Below are positions 34,949 to 46,117 of a stretch of 64,000 bases of DNA, piece after piece. The notes beneath the pieces were generated by a model that was not told the DNA's origin, made no database searches, and worked only from the letters and a program-made list of their open reading frames with translations. The stretch comes from Acephala macrosclerotiorum (lineage: Eukaryota > Ascomycota > Leotiomycetes > Helotiales > Mollisiaceae): positions 62,001 through 126,000 of the forward strand of contig MU119228.1 of assembly GCA_014904845.1 (NCBI GenBank), read 5' to 3'. How positions within the stretch are numbered: the stretch's first letter is position 1; the number at the start of each line of letters is the position of its first letter. A program made the position numbers and the translations under genes.

Positions 34949-36679
34949 GTGAGCCTGTCTTCTCAGCCACGTGACAAGGTATACCGACCCACAACGCTCA
35001 CACACTTCTCAGTCATTGAAGCTATTCAATGCAATGCCATAGACGTTTTTGATTCATATGATTCATTCTCGAACCAGAGTGATGTCGACACCAAAATTGC
35101 AGGATGTACAAGCATCAATGGAGGTCTTTTTATTCAGGACGACTACACTTGGATCCTTTGTCGTGAACAATATCACCAGTATTTCTGGATATCTCCAAGC
35201 TGAGTTTCATGCATCAGGGAACTCGGTAGGACCTACCTCAATTGAGGCGAATGATCTGATCTACTTGGGAGGGTTATACATATCGGGCGTGGCTCCCTCG
35301 AAGAATGTCTCCTGCCCGGATTTAAACACCACTTTGGATCTCGAAATACACTTCACTCCACTGGCGGTCGGGCACACTTCCCGTCTTTGACAAATGCTAC
35401 AAATGTCTTGCTCTATGGACCAATGTCAAAGTCATACTCTCCAGAGCAAGATTTGATTTACCTAGGCTGACGATTCTAGGATGGACCCTTCGTCCCTGAC
35501 CAGTGTGAATCGCTTGACAATATCTAGCAACGACAATTTCAGTGATCCTAGCTATCTCAATTCTTACGAGTATAAAGACTACTTGTATCCTCCCTCGGAC
35601 ATTTCCTTCCCCATGCTACAGAATTGTACAGGGTTGTTTTTGTACGGCAATATTTCAGGGTAGGCAAAGCTTTCACTTACTCCGAGCTGAGGTGACAAGA
35701 CATCAGACTTTCGATGCCCCAGCTCGCTCACTGTCCAGGCCAGCATTCCTACTCCGGTGGCGTGACTATCAGCGCTCTCGGAAATCAATTGAATGTTAGC
35801 TTGCCAAACCTTTCGAACACTACGCAAACCTCCTTGAGTGGGACTATTGGAAGGTAAAAATACCACACTACTCGATGTCCCTTCTTCTCGAGCTGACATG
35901 ACTGTAGTTTCTCGTTCCCTTCTCTCCTCAAACTGGATGGGACGTTCAATCTATACAGCTTTTATCCCCTAGGCCTTAACTTCACACTTCTTGAAAGTAT
36001 TTTGGTCCTCTACTTGAACAGTAACTTGACAAGGTAACTTCTTAATCCCAAGCTTGTCTATGTTCCCTTGACTTTGGAACTGACGGACATGCAGTCTGAA
36101 TTTGAGCACAATACAGCAAGTAGACCAGATGACAATCCACTCCTCCCTAAAACTCGACTGCACCCCGCAGCAGAAGCCTGGGCCCGAGCCAAAAACATCC
36201 CCTTGATCACCGATCACGACCAACAACAACACAACGATGCTTAGAGAAAGTTCTCATGCAGCTACTACCACCCCGAAAAACCAGGGCTTTCAAAAGGCGA
36301 AAAGATAGGCATTGGACTTGGCGTAGGACTACCTATCTTCATCGTCTTTGTCTATTTCTTGAACCGCGACGGAAGGAAGAACGCAGCGAGAAGAGAAGCG
36401 AAAACAAAGCCGCCACCGCCGCCTTATGATCATGAACTTGATGATCGACGAGCGCTGGGAGTTCCGGGACACGAGCATGCGGAAGCTCTTCCGACTTACA
36501 GGCCGCGAACGTCGGAGAGTACGGCGAGTGTGAGCGACGTGAGCGACGTGAGCTCGTTGAGCGATGATGGTGGAGAGAGGTCGATCAACGAGCATGAACC
36601 ACCGAGTCCGAATGTAGTGCCAGGCGAGGAAGTGCAAAGGGAATTGGGAATCAGGACTGGTCATGAAGGACACATCTGA
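34949..36679 (+). pseudogene. Receptor L-domain-like (Ecm33-like) cell-surface protein with one TM segment, frame-broken
   Basis: Recognisable blocks appear in order but in different frames: SDVDTKIAGCTSINGGLFIQDDYT, then (after an extra T near 35151) SFVVNNITSISGYLQAEF, SLTNATNVLLYGPM, MDPSSLTSVNRLTISSNDNF, FPMLQNCTGLFLYGNISG. This is the leucine-rich, Asn/Ser-rich repeat style of fungal Ecm33/SPS2-like L-domain proteins. The 3' end has a membrane segment IGIGLGVGLPIFIVFVYFL followed by a cytosolic tail with PPPPPYDHEL and LPTYRPR, ending at 36679. Some frame changes may be short introns, but the single extra T inside a conserved block indicates a real frameshift. If intact it would be a type I wall or membrane protein. 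Confidence 0.55.
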
Positions 36680-37254
36680 TCACGTGTTTCTGAGGGTGAG
36701 CTTGAACAAACCTACTGAGATTTCCCTGTTCAAAATGGCAATGGAGTTGTGGAGTTTCGGGAAAGCAGGAGCTGGGCCTTAGATGTGTTCTGAATTGAAA
36801 AAAGCAATAATATCTATGACGATAGCAGAGTCTTCTGACCCAATCGTACATCGGTAAGGAGTCTGTGATCCTGACAACTTTAAGTATTTCGAAAGCTCTC
36901 TACTTGAAGCTCGCATCAATATCGCACTCGCCACAGATCTGCTTAAGCCCAGGGATTTGGTAAGCTCTCCAAGTGGTTTTCAGAAAGCTGACAATCTACA
37001 TACAGCATTTATCCGCCCGCTTATCCGCATCCTGGACCTCGTCCGATCCTCCCCACCGATCTTTTCAATGTTCCAGGAACTTGTTTCGATGTTTTGAAAC
37101 TTTTGGTGGGGACGTTCTAGATATCTTCTAGAGCCCAGCAACGCGATGCATAGATGCTCAACTCTGACCTGGCTCATCACAGCCGAGCTCCTCTCCACAC
37201 ATGATTCAAGACCTCCAATCTCCGCCCCCACCTCAGTATCAGAACTAACAACAA
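36680..37254. other. Intergenic region between the two L-domain-like copies
   Basis: Nothing is recognised except possibly degraded 5' sequence of the second L-domain copy. Readable homology begins near 37255. Confidence 0.4.
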
Positions 37255-38861
37255 AACAGCCATCCAAGCAAACGAATGCACCTTCTACGGCCCCGTCGGC
37301 AACAGCCTAATCTACACATAATCCGACATCACCACGCCCTCGCAAATTGCACCACAATACCCGGCAGCATCCTAATCGCCAACAACTACATCAGCGACCT
37401 CGGCCTACCCGGAATCCACACCATTACTGACGGAATCTCAATCTATGATGTCGACCCCTCTCATGCATTGTCTGCGCTATTTTTAACATCTATGACGGCT
37501 TTGGATGTTGTTACGATTGGGGAGAAGGGCATTAGTGGCTTTAATAGTGTGGTGATGTTGGAAGTATATGTCGTTTCTGGCTTTGCAGACGGTCGGCAAG
37601 TTGGAAATTCATGCTGGTCCGGGGAGTGCGGATTTGGAGTTTCCGAGTTTGGAGAGTGCGGAGAGTGTTTATCTTCCGGGGAATATTGATAAGTTCGAGA
37701 TGTCCCTACCCAAGATAATGATTGAGCACTGACCATGAACGTAGCTTGAGCTTCAAACGCCTTTCGAAAGTAAGAAATGAGTTGACGATTGTGCCTTCTT
37801 AGCTGCTTGCGAATGGTGAAGCTGTTTTGTTGGAGTACTCAAATCTAAAAGGCATGGCGCTAAATCCGATGCCGATTGATTTCCCTGCTCGAGAGTACCA
37901 AATCTCTGTATCTCGTCGGAAATATTACGAGGTGAGCAGATATGATTTGATGCCCACACTGTTGCTCTGGGCTAAATCATCACAGCATCGTGCCCCTTTG
38001 CTCGTCACAGCTGCTGGCAGCGTGGGGACTGGAGACTTGCACTCGGCAGGTGTGACCGTCACAACGAACGCCAACACGCTCTCCAACGCAACACAAGTAT
38101 CCTTGTATGGGACAATCCAAAAGTCAGAAAGCTGGAATCTGAGAGAAATAATGACTTCTAGCTGACCTAGACAATGTCGTATTCACATCTTTGAAGGAAC
38201 TGGACGGAGACTTCTCTTTTATGGGTAGCAGACTTCCCGCGAGCATCTCCCTGCCTTTTCTGCGCAATCATCAAATATCTTCCTCGACGGGTATATTGAC
38301 AAGTACGAAATTCGCACGATCTCGTTCCGGGACTAACGGGCATCAGCTGCTCATTCCCCTCCTCCAAAACATCCAACAGAACCTCACAATCACCAGCATC
38401 GAGCCCCTAAACTGCACTAACGCATCATAAATCTGGACCTCAACCACCCTCGCCCGAAACCTCACTGGGACACACGGGACATTCACATGCCACAGCGAAC
38501 AACCCGCAACCATCGGCACACGGCATTGGCCTCGGCTCCAGAATCATCATCGCGATTGGAATTGGCTGTGCTCTCATCGCTATTGTGGGGATGTTTCTTG
38601 CAGCTGCTTGTCAGAAGGAAGAGGGATTTTGTGCTGAAGGCGCTGCCTACTTATGAGCAAGAGTTGGAGGAGTGGGATGCGCAGGTGAGGGGTAAAGAGG
38701 ATGGGGATAAGCCGCTTGGGTATGCGCTGAGGGTTCCGCTTAGGGATGGGGTGAGGAGGGGAGGTATTATGTCTTGGGGTGGGGAGACGACGGTGGAGAC
38801 TTTGCCTAGGTGTGAGGTTGGTGGGTATGAAGGTGAGGGGAGAAGAGATGGAAGAGTATAA
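37255..38861 (+). pseudogene. Second receptor L-domain-like copy with TM segment, decayed
   Basis: Blocks similar to the preceding copy are ANECTFYG followed by a stop (tacacataa), then NCTTIPGSILIANNYISDLGLPG, TDGISIYDV and TMTALDVVTIGEKGISGFNSVVM. After a frame change come LQTVGKLEIHAGPG and FPSLESAESVYLPGNIDKFE. Later come ATQVSLYGTIQK and LPFLRNHQI. The 3' end has a membrane helix (SRIIIAIGIGCALIAIVGMFLAAAC) and a cytosolic LPTYEQELEEWDAQV tail ending at 38861. Frame changes and stops are too many for a simple intron set, so this is probably a decayed tandem duplicate of 34949-36679. Confidence 0.55.
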
Positions 38862-38939
38862 AACGACGTGTTTTAAAATTAACAAAACTCATTTGAAACA
38901 AAAAACAAGTGCATTGGAAGCAATAACTGGATTGGGGAC

Positions 38940-39677
38940 TCATCGCAATACCTGTACCTTTTCCTTCAAGACCAAATCCGTCAAGAGATCAAAAACCCAG
39001 CCCTTAGTCCTGTCTTCGAACCCCGGGAAAACAAAAGCAACATTGGTGACCCATCCTCGTAAACCTTCAAGAGGTGCCAGAACCGCCCTGGCAGTCTTTT
39101 GTTGATAGCCAACGATCCAAGGACTCATGTCCCAAGCGACAGCCAATTCGTCTATATTCCTCTCTCGATGTTTGAGAAGAACCTGGACAATCTGCTTCAG
39201 TTGGTTGGTGCAAAGGTATATCGCGGCGCCTTGCGTCATTCGACGTCTCGGTGAACAGTTTCCCTTTGAGAAATTGCCAGGCTCTGGGCAATGTTCATTG
39301 CAGCAGAGTCCACTTCTATGAACCTCGACGTACAGCATGACTTTACGTAGTTCCCCTCCATGAGAGCTCAAGAGACTACTCTGCTGGCATCTATCCCATG
39401 ATTGCCACCTTACGCTTGGAGCTGCAACGTGCATGTGATAGGCTGGGGTGGTGTAGAGCACACTCGAGGTGAGTTGATTGAGAAGACGACAGGTATACAA
39501 TGTTGGTATTTTAGTCTTGAGACGTCCTCTGTTGATACGATGCGGTCTATGCTTTGGACCGGCATGACGGCAGAGACCTTTGGCAACTACGATGGTGCCG
39601 GGTAAGGCGTACTTGCAGATTTCGAGGATGATCTCGCGAGGCAGTGTCAACAGAGTAAGAGGAGCGGTGGAAGCCAT
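38940..39677 (-). CDS. F-box-like / fungal hypothetical protein (245 aa)
   Basis: A single exon starting at ATG 39677. The N-terminus LLTLPREIILEICKYALPG has the F-box-like helix pattern (LPxEIxxxI) common in fungal proteins that open with a short domain and continue with a fold of unknown function. A Cys/His-containing segment (CCNEHCPEPGNFSKGNC) and LRGWVTNVAFVFPGFEDR near the end are seen. No catalytic motif. It may be an SCF adaptor or a DUF-type protein. It ends 79 bases from the L-domain copy, facing it. Confidence 0.7.
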   Translation of the reverse strand: MASTAPLTLLTLPREIILEICKYALPGTIVVAKGLCRHAGPKHRPHRINRGRLKTKIPTLYTCRLLNQLTSSVLYTTPAYHMHVAAPSVRWQSWDRCQQSSLLSSHGGELRKVMLYVEVHRSGLCCNEHCPEPGNFSKGNCSPRRRMTQGAAIYLCTNQLKQIVQVLLKHRERNIDELAVAWDMSPWIVGYQQKTARAVLAPLEGLRGWVTNVAFVFPGFEDRTKGWVFDLLTDLVLKEKVQVLR

Positions 39678-39932
39678 TATGTGTCATGAATTTTCCGCTG
39701 TCGAGTTTCATAAGAACCAAGAACTCGATGCTTTCGAGAAGCACAGAGTTGTTGGTCAAAGGGAGACTGGCAAAGGTCGATGAGTCGTCGTTGAAGACAT
39801 GCGTTTTCAGTGACAGATGTTCACGTGATCTTACCCAAGACAACCTCGGCATCCCGATTTCAGCCTCGCGAACAAAAGTCGACGCTTCTCACTTCACTAC
39901 CAGTTTCTCAAAGAGCTTCATCAACAGCAGCC

Positions 39933-41231
39933 ATGGAGTTCATGACTGCCCTCCACTCGACCTTCGATGACCACAAGCCCTCCCTCTTCGAATTACTCTC
40001 CGAGGCCCAGCTCGCCTCTCTCCTCCCACCGTCTCTCCGATACCTCCTCGCCGTAGCTACGCATCGACATCCACGCTACCTCTTGCGCGTTCTCAACTCC
40101 TTCGACGAGCTCTATGCATTACTTATGCTGGTAGTTGAACGCCACTATCTGAAGACACACGGCGGCGGATTCACAGAGAACTTCTACGGCCTCAAACGCG
40201 AGAAAGCATTATCCGTTGGCGAAGTACCACGAGCAAACATCGCAGCAGCTTCGCATGTCCGCGAAGCCCTCACACTCAGCCATGCTGATATATGGAAAAA
40301 CTTGGCAGTCATGGTAGGTCTGCCATATTTTAAGAGGAAATTGGATGAAAGTTATGATATCAATGCCCCACGAGCGTTGCTTGGAGCAGCGTATACACGA
40401 ATGCCTCCGAATCCGACATGGAAGCAACGATTTATGCATTATTATCGATGGTTCTTGCGGAATATATATCCCAGCGTGAATGCTGCTTACTATTTCTCGA
40501 TGTTGGCATTCAATCTTGCATATCTTTTCGACAATAGCAAATACCACTCTCCGTTCATGTGGCTGATCGGGACGAGGATGAGAAGGCTAGGAGAGGCAGA
40601 TTATAGAGCCATCGCTGCCTTAGATGAGCCGAAAACAGGGCCAGCTGGAGGAAACCTCGGTGCCACAAGCATATTCAGTCCTAGAATGTTGGGCAACAGA
40701 GCGTTGTCGAGTTTGAAGATACTGCTTCCCACAAGCATATTTGCGTTGAAGTTCTTAGAATGGTGGCATGCTTCCGATTTCGCCAGACAACTGTCTAGGA
40801 AAGCTGCAGAAGGTATCGAGCTTCCCCCACCCGTCGTCTCGGGACTCTCCACACTCTCAGTCAAATTTGGGCCTGCTGGTCAGAAGAAACCAGTACAGGA
40901 GACGGAGAGTAAGTCAGAGAAGGAGGCATCAGAAATCGAAAAACCACCAATCGCTGCAGCATCCTTACTTCCGATATATACCGTGCCTCCTCCACAAGAC
41001 TCCGAATTTTGTCCTATCTGCGAACAAGGGATCACGACTGCGACGGCCTGTCAGACCGGCTTTGTGTTTTGCTACACTTGTATACATCGATGGCTAGAAG
41101 GCCACCATGAGAAGCAGGAAGAGTTCATGAAGGGAAGAGAAGGGAAATGGGAAAATGGTCAAGGCAGATGCGCAGTCAGTGGAAGGAGAGTTCTTGGCGG
41201 TACTGAAGGACTACGAAGAGTCATGATATAG
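39933..41231 (+). CDS. PEX12: Peroxin-12 (PEX12), RING-type E3 subunit, 432 aa
   Basis: The start is ATG 39933 ([17 protein letters not shown]); the frame is open upstream but begins at a non-ATG codon. The N-terminus matches the PEX2/10/12 N-terminal domain: [42 protein letters not shown] and [10 protein letters not shown]. Hydrophobic segments ([34 protein letters not shown]) are the expected membrane spans. A C-terminal RING-like domain ([30 protein letters not shown], about residues 360-395) lacks some zinc ligands, as is usual in PEX12. It works with PEX2 and PEX10 in the peroxisomal membrane to ubiquitinate PEX5. Length fits the family. Single exon. Confidence 0.93.
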   Translation: MEFMTALHSTFDDHKPSLFELLSEAQLASLLPPSLRYLLAVATHRHPRYLLRVLNSFDELYALLMLVVERHYLKTHGGGFTENFYGLKREKALSVGEVPRANIAAASHVREALTLSHADIWKNLAVMVGLPYFKRKLDESYDINAPRALLGAAYTRMPPNPTWKQRFMHYYRWFLRNIYPSVNAAYYFSMLAFNLAYLFDNSKYHSPFMWLIGTRMRRLGEADYRAIAALDEPKTGPAGGNLGATSIFSPRMLGNRALSSLKILLPTSIFALKFLEWWHASDFARQLSRKAAEGIELPPPVVSGLSTLSVKFGPAGQKKPVQETESKSEKEASEIEKPPIAAASLLPIYTVPPPQDSEFCPICEQGITTATACQTGFVFCYTCIHRWLEGHHEKQEEFMKGREGKWENGQGRCAVSGRRVLGGTEGLRRVMI

Positions 41232-41551
41232 AGATATTCGAAACGTCGCCATTCACAGGCCCCTCGACCCTAGCAACGCATGATGCACGTTAGCATATTT
41301 GCCGGCGGGATTGAACCTCTATAAAGTCCATCGGATTGTGGGACTTTCAAGGTGGCTGAGCTTGAAATGTTTGGGGCAGAAACGCGCTGAATTGTCACTT
41401 CCACCACTTGGTCAATGACGAATATCGTGCGAATCATTGCAACAACGATGAATAACTCGAAGACGGAGCCTTCAGCGTGCGCATACATTAAAATTGTCGC
41501 CATACTTACCATCTTCGATTCTCTATCAATACCTCCTACGAAAGTTGGATT
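41232..41551. other. Short intergenic region between PEX12 and BTB copy 7
   Basis: About 320 bases with no gene recognised. It is the PEX12 terminator and BTB copy 7 promoter region. Confidence 0.5.
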
Positions 41552-42796
41552 ATGATGGCGGAAACTAGTGCAGAATCTCTGTTTACCTTCAAGAACAGTG
41601 ATGTCCACATCAAAGTTACATATCAGGATAAATTAGTTCTCGGGAAGGTATGCTCTCACGGCATAGCTCTCGTCAGCAGGCCGTGGGAGAACTTCATGTT
41701 TGATCCTCGAAATCAACTTGATTTGCAGGTCAATGATCGCAGTGACCCAGAACCTCTGCGACATTCTACTCCCTCAGACTGCTCTACCTACGACGAACAA
41801 TATACCCTTACCTTCTCGCCGCAAGGTAACACTACTAAAGCTCCTGTGGAGAAAGTCAACTTCACAGAAGACGATGGTGAAGCTCTGTTAATACTTTTGC
41901 GCATTGCGCACCTTCAGTTCGACAAAGTTCCTGCAACCATCACTTACAATACTTTTCTCCACTTGTCTATATTGTGTGATCAATACGATTGTGTCTGTCT
42001 TGTGGGACCTTGGCTACCTCGATGGCTGCCCGAGCATGAGTCTTCCGCCCTGGATATTGGCCACGAGCTGGTTCTGGATTTCGTGGATTTTCGGCAACAA
42101 AGAGATCTTCGAAAGTCTTGCGAACAAGATGGTCCGTATCACGCTAATTGATGATAATAGCGAGTGCTTGACAGCAAATCTGATGCCTCTGGACATTATT
42201 GGTGAGTGCTATCTTTTAAGTTCCTAGCCTTGCAGAGAGTTCCTCGCTCCCCTTGCTCTAGACTGGGCATCTCAGCCAGGGTCTTGAACAGGAAGTAGAG
42301 TAAGTTCCGGCAACATTGGGACCTCGAAAATGCGGTTTCTTGTAGCACTGCTGACCTCGTTATTCAGAAAGCATACTTGATATTCGACAGAAGACTATCG
42401 ATAATCGACTCTGGATTCCTTATGACCGGGTCTCTAAATACGACAACCCTATTGAAACTATCTGTCATTGTTCTTATGGTCGAGCGAAGGAGTGCGACGC
42501 CATCATTTTTGGTAGGCCTCTCACCCATCCCCCGCCGTTCATGGGAGACTTTGAAATATCTGGGAGAAGTAGACTGACTCCGGATTTTGTGCTTAGATTC
42601 AATACTCCTCGGACTACAGATGAGCGGTCTTTGGCCCGAGAAGCATGCAACTGAAGTCAAACTCAGCGTCGATGACATAGCTTCTAAGCTCAACGCGATC
42701 CACATACACGGTGTTCAGGACAGATGCAGTTGCAGTTGCCACGATACGTGGACGACCAACCCATCTCACGAACTCGCCCCACTTCTTCAAACATAA
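41552..42796 (+). pseudogene. BTB/POZ-like copy 7, frameshifted
   Basis: The ATG at 41552 leads into SLFTFKNSDVHIKVTYQDKLVLGKV, ALVSRPWENFMFDP, VNFTEDDGEALLILLRIAHLQF, LSILCDQYDCVCLVGPW. Near 42060-42080 the frame changes by one, because the conserved WISWIFGNKEIFESLANKMV lies in another frame. The family phase-1 intron is present (42202-42367, unusually long at 166 bases), giving ESILDIRQKTIDNRLWIPYD. A second intron (42512-42596) leads to SILLGLQMSGLWPEKHATEVKLSVDDIASKL. It ends after a short tail (42796) without the usual PVLxSHRxH ending, so the C-terminus is truncated. Confidence 0.72.
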
Positions 42797-42876
42797 AACC
42801 CCTCGCTTCGTCCTCGATCTCTTCCTTCCAAAAACAACGTCAACCAAGTTCCATTTCGGAATCTCACAACGCAGAA

Positions 42877-44132
42877 ATGGACCCACAAGGAACGTCCGTG
42901 ACGCCTATTCAAAGTCCCATGGACGACCGATCAATGGGTAGTCTTGGAACGATGGAGAGCCCTACGAACAACGCGCCTGCGGCTGCACCAGCGCCCTCAC
43001 GACCAGAGAATACAACAAGCTGTTCACCTTCGACTGCAGTGACCTCGAGATCTTTGCTACATACAAGGGAAAGATGGTCATCGGCAAGGTAGCTTCACAG
43101 TTTATGAGAATTGCAAGTCATGTATGCTATTTCCAGGAAATCTATGCCGTGGACTGACATTTGAACAGGTCTGGAAGTCGGTTCTCGATCCACGATGCCT
43201 GCCAAGACAAATTGACTGCAGCGCCGATAATGTCGAGGCATTGCTTATCCTTCTTCACATTGCACACCTTCGGTTTAACGACATTCCCAAGGTTCTGGGG
43301 CTCATGGAACTTACGAATCTTGCGGTTTTGTGTGAGAAGTACGAATGTCGTGATCCAGTACGCCACTGGTCAGGCGACTGGATCAAGTATTTAAAATCGA
43401 AAGCCGATGCCCCCACGCACTTTGCCGACGATCAATGGCCCTACATCGCGTGCGTGTTTCGTGAAAAAAGCATTTTTGATGCCAACGCCCTGTCTCTCGT
43501 CAAGAACATCGAGTTGTCAGCCGGCGGAAGACCTAAGTCTCTCGAATATCCACTTTCACTACCGCTCATTAGCGGACTAAAACCTAGAGGTCTTGATCGC
43601 TATTCCATGCCAAAGAGTATTCTCCGTCAGTGATCCTCATACGATCGTATTTTCGTTACTAACACCCCTACCAGAAAGCATTCTTCAAACTCGAACCGAA
43701 ATGATACAACAGCTTCTCGGTATACCTTACGGCTATATCGATCATTTCAACCACGGTAGATCAAGATTGTGCAGGCTTGAGTCTCAAACTTGCGATTCCA
43801 TCATCTACGGAAGCCTATATCTTCAGCTTGGCTCCTTAGGTCTTTTGCCCAAGAAGACAGCCGGAGAATATCAACCCAGCCTCGAACAATTGGCTACTGA
43901 TCTGACAGCTGTGGTTGTTGATTCTCTGCCAAACATTATAAGTGCTGAAGGGCAGGATCATTCTGGATGTACGGTTCTTTCCTTCAAGGATGCAGTTGAT
44001 AAGATCATGTCGTCCATCCCGAGTCCAGTCCTCGACTGTCACCGAAAGCATATCGAGAAGCGAAGCAAGTCAACGATACCTGCGGGCAATGTATCCAACC
44101 CGGAGAATGCAGTGCATCATCGCTCCAGTTGA
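42877..44132 (+). pseudogene. BTB/POZ-like copy 8, probably frameshifted in exon 1
   Basis: The ATG at 42877 begins a Ser/Pro/Ala-rich leader (APAAAPAPSRP). The BTB start (REYNKLFTFDCSDLEIFATYKGKMVIGKV) lies one frame away, so a one-base change near 42980-43010 is needed. After an intron ending at ...TTGAACAG, VWKSVLDPRC, IDCSADNVEALLILLHIAHLRF, LAVLCEKYECRDPVRHW and WPYIACVFREKSIFDANALSLVKNIEL follow. The phase-1 family intron is 43626-43674. The last exon is full length (SILQTRTEMIQQLLGIPYGYIDHF ... IPSPVLDCHRKHIEKRSKS). Copies 7 and 8 form a tandem pair 80 bases apart. The gene could be functional if it initiates elsewhere. Confidence 0.65.
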
Positions 44133-44841
44133 ACACGAATGTGTCACCGTCCGTTACTATACCCGCTACTTCTCCCACCGTAAGTAGACGACCACCACCA
44201 GTACCGTTCAAGCTCAGACTATCGTTCGGCCGCATGCTCTCTTCAGCAAGCGGGTCGAATGTCTGAGAGACAATGGGCCTTTATGGCAATGGTAAAAAAA
44301 TCCCGGCAGGTACGAGCATTCAAGACCCAACACTGAAAGTGCCGAAGGAAACGAAAATGAGGGTAGATTTCTGAGGCAATCAATAGATTAAACAAGCATA
44401 TCTCCTCGAGATCTTCTTTACGCTCGCTGCGCAGAATACACTTTCACTACTGCATTTGTACCTCCAATTTTTGACACCTCAAATATGTATGTCCTTCATG
44501 CCACGACTATAGCCACCGGAATATACTCCCCACCTTGAACAGTCGAGCAGGGGCTTTGGAGGTAAGCCAGTCCTCAGAGCACATTTCCTCGATTTAGGCG
44601 AATAGAGAAAGAGATCGACAAGTTAGAAGCTCAAGTGAGCGGCGTAAGTAAACGAGCATTGGCTGCGCCGTTCGCGCCGTCGTCATCCTGACCAATTACG
44701 TAAGATTACAATCCTGCGCATGCTGTCAGATCACTATTTTAGCCTGAACTTCGTCCATAAAACATCATCTTCCTCTTGGCAAATACATCAGTGTGCCTCT
44801 TCCTCCCCAATCTTTACTCATATTATCAGAATATCGCTAAG
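44133..44841. other. Intergenic region upstream of the 2OG oxygenase
   Basis: No gene recognised. It holds the BTB copy 8 terminator region and the oxygenase promoter. Confidence 0.45.
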
Positions 44842-46088
44842 ATGCCGTCTGCAGAAGCCGCGCTGGACCGCCCCTCATACAAGAACATCCAATGGGCCGA
44901 CTTGGTCGAGTTGGACCTTTCGCTCTTTGATACACAAGATGGGAGACAGAAGCTCGCAGACCAGCTTGCGGATGCGATTCATACGAGTGGATTCTTTGTA
45001 GTGAAGAACTTTGGGATTGAGGATGAGAAGATTGAGAAGGAGTTTAAGATATGCCAAGAACTATTTGAGCTGCCGTTGGAGGAGAAACTTCCGTTTCACT
45101 TCCCGGAAAGAATGGCGATGGGAGATATTCGTGGGTATAGACCTATTGGGTCGAAGTTGATCGTGAAGTACTGTAGTCGAGACTCTCTTACGCACAGTAG
45201 CGGGACTGATGATGAGTAGGAAAAACTTCAAAGGCGGACATAAAGATAATTCCCAATTCTACAATGTTCCGAAGCATGATGGTGTCCATGACATGAAGCA
45301 TCCAGCACCACTACAAGACAATATTGATGAGATCCAAGATTTCACCAAGGTTTGTTTCTTCTCTCAAGCTAGCTTCCAGCAGTTATCCTAACCGCACTCA
45401 TCATAGGAAATCAACGAGAAGATAGTCCACAAGATCCTCACGCTCGTAGGCCTCATGCTCCAACTCCCAGATCCAGACATCCTCATCAAAGACCACAAAT
45501 CCGATCAAAATGTCTCAAGCGAAGAACTCCTCCGCCTAATGCGCTACAATGCCCTTCCAGTCGAAGACAGCGATGCCAACAACGGTCTCTACGTCGCGTC
45601 ACACGTCGACTTCGGGACACTCACTTGTTCTTTCAGACAACCTATTGCGGGACTTCAGATTCTTGACAGAGATGATGAGTGGAGGTGGGTGAGGCCGATG
45701 AACGATGGCGTTGTTGTTAATGCGGGGGATTGGTTGGCTGCTGTTACGGGGAGGTGGTGTAGGAGTGGGATTCATAGGGTGCATGCGCCTCCTGCTGAGC
45801 AGATTCATTTGGATAGGCATGCAGTCATTTTCTTCTCAAGGTGAGTTTGATTTCAGCTTGAATTAGAGTGATGCTGATATTCAGAGACCGAATAACGATG
45901 CCATTGTTCAGTGCGTCAGAGACAGTCCTGTGCTTCAGAAGTTGGGAATTAAGTGGAACGAGGAAGAGATCGATGAGGGTCAGAAGTCTCAGGATTTCAT
46001 GCGAGATTGGATCGCTCGTCTGAAGAAACGACAAGCCAAATTTGCTGCAATGGAAAAGGTTCCGGAGGTACATGGGCGTCAACATTGA
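44842..46088 (+). CDS. 2-oxoglutarate/Fe(II)-dependent oxygenase (isopenicillin-N-synthase-like), 4 exons, 359 aa
   Basis: Exons are 44842-45155, 45220-45349, 45407-45840 and 45887-46088. Introns of 64, 57 and 46 bases all keep frame; the last uses the second AG of cagag. The N-terminal DIOX_N region has LADAIHTSGFFVVKNFGI and the family FELPLEEKLPF. The jelly-roll core has the metal HxD (SHVDFGTLT, ~214-216), the distal His (SGIHRVHAP, ~271), and WVRPMNDGVVVNAGDWLAAVTG. The C-terminus is KWNEEEIDEGQKSQDFMRDW. It should be a cytosolic non-heme iron oxygenase acting on a small molecule. No secondary-metabolite backbone gene is near, so the substrate is unknown. The gene is intact. Confidence 0.9.
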
Positions 46089-46117
46089 AAATGATCACAA
46101 GTGTCATGCACGCGGTA

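Noticed and set aside
37560..37590. Ultra-short 25-nt intron in the second L-domain copy
   Set aside because: gtatatg...tttgcag would rejoin frames but is far below known fungal minimum lengths; a frameshift is likelier.
44842..46088. Secondary-metabolite cluster around the 2OG oxygenase
   Set aside because: No backbone synthase, regulator or further tailoring enzyme lies in the window.
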